Source: Teichococcus aerophilus (GTDB lineage Bacteria > Pseudomonadota > Alphaproteobacteria > Acetobacterales > Acetobacteraceae). From it: a stretch of DNA of 64,000 nt. Below, one piece after another: positions 58,562 through 64,000 of this stretch. Both the position numbers and the translations under genes were made by a program. The stretch is from the NCBI RefSeq assembly GCF_014490485.1, contig NZ_JACTVA010000018.1, forward strand, positions 25,626 through 89,625, given 5' to 3'. Numbering within the stretch: position 1 is the first letter of the stretch; every line of letters begins with the position of its first letter. The notes below the pieces were generated by a model that saw only the letters and a list, made by a program, of their open reading frames with translations, had not been told where the DNA came from and searched no databases.

Positions 58562-59332
58562 ATGCAAGCCTGCCACCCCATCCCGCCGGAGACGACGCGC
58601 CCGATGTCCGGGGACATCGACCAGCGCATCATGGATGCCGTGCTGGCCGGCCGCCTGTTGCCTGGCAGCCGCCTGGGCGAGCAGCAACTGGCCAGCCTGT
58701 TTGAGGTGTCCCGCACCCTGGTACGGGAAGCACTGATCCGGCTGGCGGTACGGCGCATCGTGCGGGTCAGCGCCCGGCGCGGCTGGTTCGTCGCCGAGCC
58801 ATCCCTGGCCGAGGCGCGGGAGACGCTGGAGGCGCGTTGCGCACTGGAATACGGCATGCTGGCGGTGGCCGCGCCGCCCGGCCCGGCCGGCATGGCGCGG
58901 CTGCGCGGCCATTTGCGGCATGAGCAGCGGCTGCTGGCGGCGGGCAGCGCGGCGGAGCGCAGTGTCCAGCTCGGCAACTTTCATGTGCATCTGGCTGAAG
59001 TTCTGGGCAATGCGGTGGCAGCCGAGATGCTGCGCGACCTCACCGCCCGTACCATGCTGATCGCCGCCCTGTACCAGACGCCGCGCGATGCCGCGGCCTC
59101 GGCGCAGGAGCATGTGCAGATCGTGGAGGCGCTGGCGGCGGGGCGGATGCTGCAGGCGGCGGCGATCATGCGGGACCACCTGCGCCACGTCGCCCTCATG
59201 CTGCAGCCGGTGCCGGCGCCGGACCCGCTGGCGGCGCTGCGCCACGCCCTGGTCCCTGGCGGCACCGCTTCCTTCCCCGCGCCACGCCCTGGCGCCGGCC
59301 GAAACCACATGTCCTTCACCGAGCAGGAGTAG
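58562..59332 (+). CDS. GntR-family (FCD) transcriptional regulator
   Basis: 256 residues. Winged helix at the N-terminus (IDQRIMDAVLAGRLLPGSRLGEQQLASLFEVSRTLVREALIRLAVRRIVRV) and a C-terminal all-helical FCD ligand domain with the metal-type positions in QLGNFHVHLAEVLGN and AAASAQEHVQIVEAL. ATG 58562 gives a short lead; ATG 58604 (MSGDIDQ) is an alternative. It starts an ABC operon (binding protein after 6 bases), so it likely controls uptake of the ligand. Confidence 0.9.
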   Translation: MQACHPIPPETTRPMSGDIDQRIMDAVLAGRLLPGSRLGEQQLASLFEVSRTLVREALIRLAVRRIVRVSARRGWFVAEPSLAEARETLEARCALEYGMLAVAAPPGPAGMARLRGHLRHEQRLLAAGSAAERSVQLGNFHVHLAEVLGNAVAAEMLRDLTARTMLIAALYQTPRDAAASAQEHVQIVEALAAGRMLQAAAIMRDHLRHVALMLQPVPAPDPLAALRHALVPGGTASFPAPRPGAGRNHMSFTEQE

Positions 59333-59338
59333 ACCGTC

Positions 59339-60931
59339 ATGCACCGCCGCAGTCTCCTGGCCAGTGCCCTGGCCGCGCCTTTCGTGCCCAAGCTCGCCGC
59401 CGCGCAGACAGCCGCGCCCAGCCGGCGGGAGACGCTGCTGCTGGTGCAGGAATACGGCCCCAACAGCCTGGACATGCAGGGCATCGGCTCGGCGCAGCCG
59501 GTCAACGGCGTCTCGGTCAATTGCTACGACCGGCTGCTGCGCTTCAAGCCGGTGCCGCTGCCGGGCGGCGACGGCAGCACCTTCAAGATCGACCAGCTGG
59601 AAGGCGAGCTGGCGGAAAGCTGGCAGGTGGCCAGCGACGGCATGAGCGCGACCTTCCGCCTGCGCGAGGCGAAGTTCCACAGCGGCCGCGCGGTCAGCGC
59701 GAAGGACGTGAAGTGGTCGCTGGACCGCGCCGTCAGCATCGGCGGCTTCGCGACGACGCAGATGGCGGCGGGATCGCTGGAGAAGGCCGAGCAGTTCGTC
59801 GCGGTGGACGACCGTACCTTCCGCATCGACTTCCTGCGCCGCGACAAGATGACGCTGCCGAACCTGGCCGTCACCATCCCCTTCGTGTTCGACAGCGAGC
59901 TGGCGCAGCGCAACGGCGGCGGCGACCCCTGGGCGAAGGAGTGGCTGAAGAACAACGTCGCCGGCTCCGGCGCCTTCCGTGTGGAAAGCTGGAAGCCGGG
60001 CGTCGAGACCATCTATGTCCGCAACGACGACTGGACCTCCGGCACGCTGCCGACGCTGCGCCGGGTGATCACGCGCGACATCCCCTCCCCCAGCACGCGG
60101 CGCGCGCTGATCGAGCGCGGGGATGCCGACATCTCCTACGGCCTGCCGCCGAAGGACTTCAAGGACCTGATCGAGGCCGGCAAGGTCAAGGTGGTCGGCG
60201 TGCCGGTGCCGAACGCGCTGTGGACCGTGGCGCTGAACGCCGCGACCGGCCCGTTCACCGATGTGCGGCTGCGCCAGGCGGTGGCCTGGGCGATGCCGTA
60301 TGAGAAGATCATGCAGGCCTCGCTGTTCGGCCGCGGCGTGCCGATGTGGGGCGCGACCGGCGAGGCCACCACCGCCTGGCCGCAGCCCTACCCCTACAAC
60401 ACCGACATCGCCCGCGCCCGCGCGCTGGTGCAGCAGGCGGCCCCGGGCGGCGTGACCACCACGCTGATCTTCGATGCCGGCGCCGCCACCATCGCCGAGC
60501 CAATGGCCGTGCTGATCAAAGAGGCGCTGGCGCCGATCGGCATCACCGTCGAATTGCAGAAGATCCCGGGCGCCAACTTCCGTGGCGAGCTGAACAAGAA
60601 GACGGCGCCGATGGCCATCAACCGCTTCGGCGGCTGGCTGGACTATCCGGACTACTATTTCTTCTGGAACTATCACGGCAACAACTCGATCTTTAACATC
60701 TCCTCCTACCAGAACCCGGAGATGGACAAGCTGATCGACGCCGCCCGCTTCACCGCCGACCCGGCGGAATACAAGCGGGACGTGGAAGCCTTCGTCAGCA
60801 TGGCGATGCGGGAGGTGCCGGCCATCCCGCTGGCGCAGCCGCTGCACGACGTGGCGATGCAGAAGAACATCGGCGGCTACCAGTTCCTGCCGAGCCGCGA
60901 GCCCGACTTCCGCAGCCTGACCAAGGGCTGA
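59339..60931 (+). CDS. ABC transporter solute-binding protein, family 5
   Basis: 530 residues with a Tat-like signal (MHRRSLLASALAAPFVPKLAAAQ). The mature protein has the family-5 fold: LAESWQVASDGMSATFRLREAKFHSGRAV, WLKNNVAGSGAFRVESWKPG, and a C-terminal lobe INRFGGWLDYPDYYFFWNYH. AGGAG lies before ATG 59339. Forms one operon with the following permeases and ATPase. The ligand (di/oligopeptide or similar) is unknown. Confidence 0.92.
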   Translation: MHRRSLLASALAAPFVPKLAAAQTAAPSRRETLLLVQEYGPNSLDMQGIGSAQPVNGVSVNCYDRLLRFKPVPLPGGDGSTFKIDQLEGELAESWQVASDGMSATFRLREAKFHSGRAVSAKDVKWSLDRAVSIGGFATTQMAAGSLEKAEQFVAVDDRTFRIDFLRRDKMTLPNLAVTIPFVFDSELAQRNGGGDPWAKEWLKNNVAGSGAFRVESWKPGVETIYVRNDDWTSGTLPTLRRVITRDIPSPSTRRALIERGDADISYGLPPKDFKDLIEAGKVKVVGVPVPNALWTVALNAATGPFTDVRLRQAVAWAMPYEKIMQASLFGRGVPMWGATGEATTAWPQPYPYNTDIARARALVQQAAPGGVTTTLIFDAGAATIAEPMAVLIKEALAPIGITVELQKIPGANFRGELNKKTAPMAINRFGGWLDYPDYYFFWNYHGNNSIFNISSYQNPEMDKLIDAARFTADPAEYKRDVEAFVSMAMREVPAIPLAQPLHDVAMQKNIGGYQFLPSREPDFRSLTKG

Positions 60932-60997
60932 CGCGCCCGGCGGCGCCCGATGCCGGGCGCCGCCGCTGTCCCGTTCCGGCTTGGGGAGACCATGGCC

Positions 60998-62008
60998 ATG
61001 CGTACCGTCCTGCTGCGGCTGTTGGGCGCCCTGCCGGCGCTGGCCGGGGTCATCCTCGTGACCTTCCTGCTGACCCGGGTGCTACCCGGGGATACCGCCA
61101 GCTATTTCGCCGGCCCCACCGCCAGCGCCGAGAGCATCGCGCAGATCCGCGCCGAGCTGGGGCTGGACCGGCCGCTGCCGGAGCAGTTCTTCCGCTACGT
61201 CACGGCGCTGGCGCAGGGCCACCTCGGCATGTCGCTGACCACCGGGCAGCCGGTGCTGGCGGACCTCACGGCACGGCTGCCGGCCAGCGTGGAGCTGACG
61301 CTGGCGGCGCTGCTGCTGGCCATGGGCATCGCCATCCCGCTCGGCATCCTCGCCGCCGTGAAGCAGGGCAGCTGGGCGGACCATCTCTGCCGCATCGTGG
61401 TCACAGCCGGGGTCAGCCTGCCGGTCTTCTTCACCGGCCTGCTACTCGTCTACGTGTTCTACTTCATCCTCGGCTGGTCCCCGGCGCCGCTGGGCCGGCT
61501 GGACGCATTTGCCAGCGCGCCACCGACCGTGACGGGCCTCTATCTGGTGGACAGCCTGCTGGCGGGGGATATGGAAACCTTCCGCGCCTCGCTGGCACAG
61601 ATGGCGCTGCCGGTGGCCACGCTGGGGCTGTTCGCGCTGGCGCCGATCGCCCGCATCAGCCGCGGCAGCATGCTGGCGGTGCTTTCGGCGGACTTCGTGC
61701 GCACGGCGCGCGCCAGTGGCCTCTCGCCCCGCTACGTCATCCTCACCTATGCCTTCCGCAACGCCATGCTGCCGGTGCTGACAACGCTCGGCATGGTGTT
61801 CTCCTTCCTGCTCGGCGCCAACGTGCTGGTGGAGAAGGTCTTCGCCTGGCCCGGCGTCGGCTCCTACGCGGTGGAGGCGCTGATCGCCTCGGACTTCGCG
61901 CCGGTGCAAGGCTTCGTGTTGACGATGGCCATCCTCTACGTGCTGCTCAACCTGGCGATCGACCTGCTCTACGGGCTGGTCGACCCGCGCGCGAGGATGG
62001 ACGCATGA
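60998..62008 (+). CDS. ABC transporter permease, DppB-like
   Basis: 336-residue inner-membrane permease of the peptide/nickel class, with an N-terminal helix (LLGALPALAGVILVTFLLTRVLPGD), the RAELGLDRPLPEQFFRY periplasmic segment and the EAA loop (FVRTARASGLSPRYVILTYAFRNAMLPVL). GGGGAG is 3 bases from ATG 60992 and 9 from ATG 60998, so I take 60998. It overlaps the next permease by ATGA. Confidence 0.93.
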   Translation: MRTVLLRLLGALPALAGVILVTFLLTRVLPGDTASYFAGPTASAESIAQIRAELGLDRPLPEQFFRYVTALAQGHLGMSLTTGQPVLADLTARLPASVELTLAALLLAMGIAIPLGILAAVKQGSWADHLCRIVVTAGVSLPVFFTGLLLVYVFYFILGWSPAPLGRLDAFASAPPTVTGLYLVDSLLAGDMETFRASLAQMALPVATLGLFALAPIARISRGSMLAVLSADFVRTARASGLSPRYVILTYAFRNAMLPVLTTLGMVFSFLLGANVLVEKVFAWPGVGSYAVEALIASDFAPVQGFVLTMAILYVLLNLAIDLLYGLVDPRARMDA

Positions 62009-62892
62009 GCGCGGCCCAGACCACCACCGCCACTCGTCCGCGCGAAGCCGGCGCGGCGTGGCGCCACGCCCGCCACGTCGTCACCGGCAACCCGGTCACT
62101 GCGCTGGCCTTCGCGCTGTTCTTCCTGCTGCTGCTGTGCGCCGCGCTGGGCCCGTTCCTCGTGCCCTACGACCCGCTGGCCAGCGACACGGCCAACGCGC
62201 TGCAGGCGCCCTCGTGGGCGCACCCCTTCGGTACCGACCAGCTGGGGCGGGACATCCTCAGCCGCGTCGTCGTCGCCACGCGGCTGGACATGGCGGTGGC
62301 CATCGCCTCCGTCGTGCTGGTCTTCGCGCTGGGCGGGCTGGCGGGCGTCGCCGCCGGGTATTTCGGCGGCTGGACGGACCGCGTGGTCGGCCGCATCGCC
62401 GATACCATCATGGCCTTTCCGCTGTTCGTGCTGGCCATGGGCATCGTCGCCGCGCTGGGCAACACCGTCACCAACATCGTCATCGCGACGGCCATCGTGA
62501 ACTTCCCGCTTTATGCCCGGCTGGCGCGGGCGGAGGCGCGGGTGCGGCGGGAGGCCGGCTTCGTGCAGGCGGCGCGGCTGACCGGCAACGGCGAGTGGCG
62601 CATCCTACTGACGCAGATCCTGCCCAACATCCTGCCGATCATGGCGGTGCAGGTCTCGCTGACCATGGGCTACGCCATCCTCAACGCGGCGGGCCTGTCC
62701 TTCATCGGGCTCGGCGTGCGGCCGCCGATGCCGGAATGGGGCATCATGGTCGCGGAGGGGGCCAGCTTCATCGTTTCCGGCGAATGGTGGGTGGCGCTGT
62801 TCCCGGGCCTCGCGCTGATGCTGGCGGTGTTCTGCTTCAACCTGCTGGGCGACGGGCTGCGCGACATCGTCGACCCGCAGCGGCGCGGCTGA
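62005..62892 (+). CDS. ABC transporter permease, DppC-like
   Basis: 295-residue partner permease: N-terminal helix NPVTALAFALFFLLLLCAALGPFLV, then HPFGTDQLGRDILSRVVVATRLD, the DppC-family signature, and the EAA loop (FVQAARLTGNGEWRILLTQILPNILPIM). The operon is interrupted after it by a 232-base non-coding stretch with a hairpin repeat before the ATPase gene. Confidence 0.94.
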   Translation: MSAAQTTTATRPREAGAAWRHARHVVTGNPVTALAFALFFLLLLCAALGPFLVPYDPLASDTANALQAPSWAHPFGTDQLGRDILSRVVVATRLDMAVAIASVVLVFALGGLAGVAAGYFGGWTDRVVGRIADTIMAFPLFVLAMGIVAALGNTVTNIVIATAIVNFPLYARLARAEARVRREAGFVQAARLTGNGEWRILLTQILPNILPIMAVQVSLTMGYAILNAAGLSFIGLGVRPPMPEWGIMVAEGASFIVSGEWWVALFPGLALMLAVFCFNLLGDGLRDIVDPQRRG

Positions 62893-62940
62893 GGACCGGT
62901 CCGGGAATGGTCCGACATGGCAGAACAGGACGGCAGGATT

Positions 62941-63056
62941 CTTCTTTTTCTGAAGAAAAAGAAGCAAAAAGACTTTGCCTGATTGCCGTCGCGCCGGCCG
63001 GGCAGCGCGCCGCCAAACTGACAAAAGTTTCTTGGTTCTTTTTTCCAAAAAAGAAC
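62941..63056. repeat. Intergenic hairpin repeat, family 3
   Basis: Two AT-rich hairpins: CTTCTTTTTCT and AGAAAAAGAAG (62941-62951 and 62954-62964), and GTTCTTTTTT with AAAAAAGAAC (63035-63044 and 63047-63056). Both have perfect arms, joined by a GC-rich middle with GACTTTG and AAAGTTTCTTGG in rough inverted relation. Elements of this look recur in Rhodospirillales genomes as I remember them; only this copy is seen here. Confidence 0.7.
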
Positions 63057-63124
63057 GCTTCCCCTGCTTGGCCTGACGTCGCGGCAGCGCTTGCCGGCAT
63101 CCTTGAACGGGCCCTGATCGTAGC

Positions 63125-64000
63125 ATGAACATCACCCACGACACCCCCCGCGTGCCGCTGCTGGACGTGCGGGACCTGACGGTGGAATTCGCCACGCGCG
63201 CCGGCCCGGTGCAGGCGGTGCGCCAGGTCTCGCTGCAATTGATGAAGGGCGAGACGGTCGGCATCGTCGGCGAGTCCGGCTCCGGCAAGTCCGTCACCTC
63301 CTATGCCGTCATGCGCATCCTCGACCGCGCCGGGCGTATCGCGGAGGGCAGCATCGTGTTTTCCGGCATGCCGTTGCAAGCGGCGCCGGAGGGCGCGATG
63401 CGCGACCTGCGCGGGCGGGAGATCTCGATGATCTTCCAGAACCCGCGCGCGGCGCTGAACCCGATCCGCAGCGTCGGCCGGCAGATCGAGGACGTGATGC
63501 TGCGCCACGGCCAGGCGACGCGGCAGACCGCCCGCGCCCGCGCGATCGAGATGCTGGAGCAGGTGCGCATCGCCCGCGCCGCCGAGCGCTACGATGCCTA
63601 TCCGTTCGAGCTGTCAGGCGGCATGTGCCAGCGCATCGTCATCGCGCTGGCCCTCGCCTGCCGGCCGCAATTGCTGATCGCCGACGAGCCGACCACGGGC
63701 CTTGACGTCACCACCCAGAAGACGGTGATGGAGCTGGTGACGGAGCTGACGCGGGCGCGCGGCATGTCGACGCTGCTGATCACCCACGACCTCGGCCTCG
63801 CCGCCGCCTATTGCGACCGGGTGGTGGTCATGCAGCAGGGCCGGGTGGTGGAGGACGCCGCTTCCGCCCGCATCTTCCGCGCCCCCGAACATCCCTATAC
63901 CCGCCGCCTGCTGCGGGCCACGCCCCGCCCCGGCGCCGGGCTGCGGGACCTGCTGCCGGAGGGCGCGCCGGCCGGCGAACCGGTGCGCCCGCCGCCGCCG
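63125..64000 (+). CDS. ABC transporter ATP-binding protein, DppD-like (partial)
   Basis: First 292 codons; the gene runs past the right edge. Walker A GESGSGKSVTS, Q-loop MIFQNPRAALNPI, signature ELSGGMCQRIVIALALA, Walker B LLIADEPTTGLD and switch LLITHDLGLAAAYCD are in order. HPYTRRLLRATPRPG is the C-terminal peptide-transporter segment. The ATG at 63125 follows the repeat region. Probably continues as, or is followed by, a DppF-type partner. Confidence 0.93.
   Translation, partial: MNITHDTPRVPLLDVRDLTVEFATRAGPVQAVRQVSLQLMKGETVGIVGESGSGKSVTSYAVMRILDRAGRIAEGSIVFSGMPLQAAPEGAMRDLRGREISMIFQNPRAALNPIRSVGRQIEDVMLRHGQATRQTARARAIEMLEQVRIARAAERYDAYPFELSGGMCQRIVIALALACRPQLLIADEPTTGLDVTTQKTVMELVTELTRARGMSTLLITHDLGLAAAYCDRVVVMQQGRVVEDAASARIFRAPEHPYTRRLLRATPRPGAGLRDLLPEGAPAGEPVRPPPP

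Noticed and set aside
58388..60847. Minus-strand open frame of 819 codons opposite the GntR and binding-protein genes
   Set aside because: Composition is His/Arg/Gln-rich with no domain; the plus strand carries two recognisable proteins.

Overview
The window is 64 kb of very GC-rich alphaproteobacterial chromosome. The gene content (a UbiM-type quinone hydroxylase, FabI, an argD-argF and hslO/apaG neighbourhood, many solute-binding-protein transporters) and the style of the intergenic repeats suggest an Acetobacteraceae member close to Roseomonas. That assignment is an inference from memory of such genomes, not a database result.

Layout. 1-19 kb is mostly housekeeping: the N-terminus of a peptide-type ABC binding protein, arginine biosynthesis (argD-argF), an FMN-dependent 2-hydroxy-acid oxidase, UbiM, Hsp33, a lipoprotein, a Rid-family protein, FolE, ApaG, a metallo-hydrolase, an exported beta-rich protein, a phosphotransferase/P-loop fusion, PdxH, FabI, and three tandem small hydrophilic proteins. 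19-35 kb is transport and catabolism: a binding protein plus LacI pair behind a perfect palindromic operator; an IclR-headed operon with two unrecognised proteins, a variant M19 dipeptidase and a complete PotABCD-like transporter; a sarcosine-oxidase-like flavoenzyme; uronate dehydrogenase with an aldose epimerase; and an amidase.

35.5-52.6 kb is an integrated mobile element of about 17.07 kb, bounded by 48-bp direct repeats that copy the 3' part of tRNA-Arg(CCG). It carries a tyrosine integrase, AlpA-like and MerR-like regulators, a two-gene primase/helicase, and a full capsid and DNA-packaging set (portal, protease, major capsid, HNH, TerS, TerL). It has no tail, lysis or recognisable head-tail connector gene. 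This is the architecture expected of a capsid-forming phage satellite (cf-PICI type). Thirteen copies of a 9-bp repeat lie in two clusters. One cluster flanks an AT-rich stretch and looks like a replication origin. A low-GC cargo block holds a ribbon-helix-helix plus membrane protein pair, an ApeA-like HEPN protein with an intact RNHYVH motif, and a VapBC45-like toxin-antitoxin pair.

52.6-64 kb returns to host sequence: four small membrane or zinc-ribbon proteins, divergent fdhD and a FdhF/YdeP molybdo-oxidoreductase, and a GntR-headed dipeptide-type ABC operon that runs off the right edge.

Three families of intergenic palindromic repeats punctuate the host DNA. The largest family puts the same hairpin-plus-T-tract at the 3' ends of convergent genes, so it probably works as a two-sided transcription terminator.
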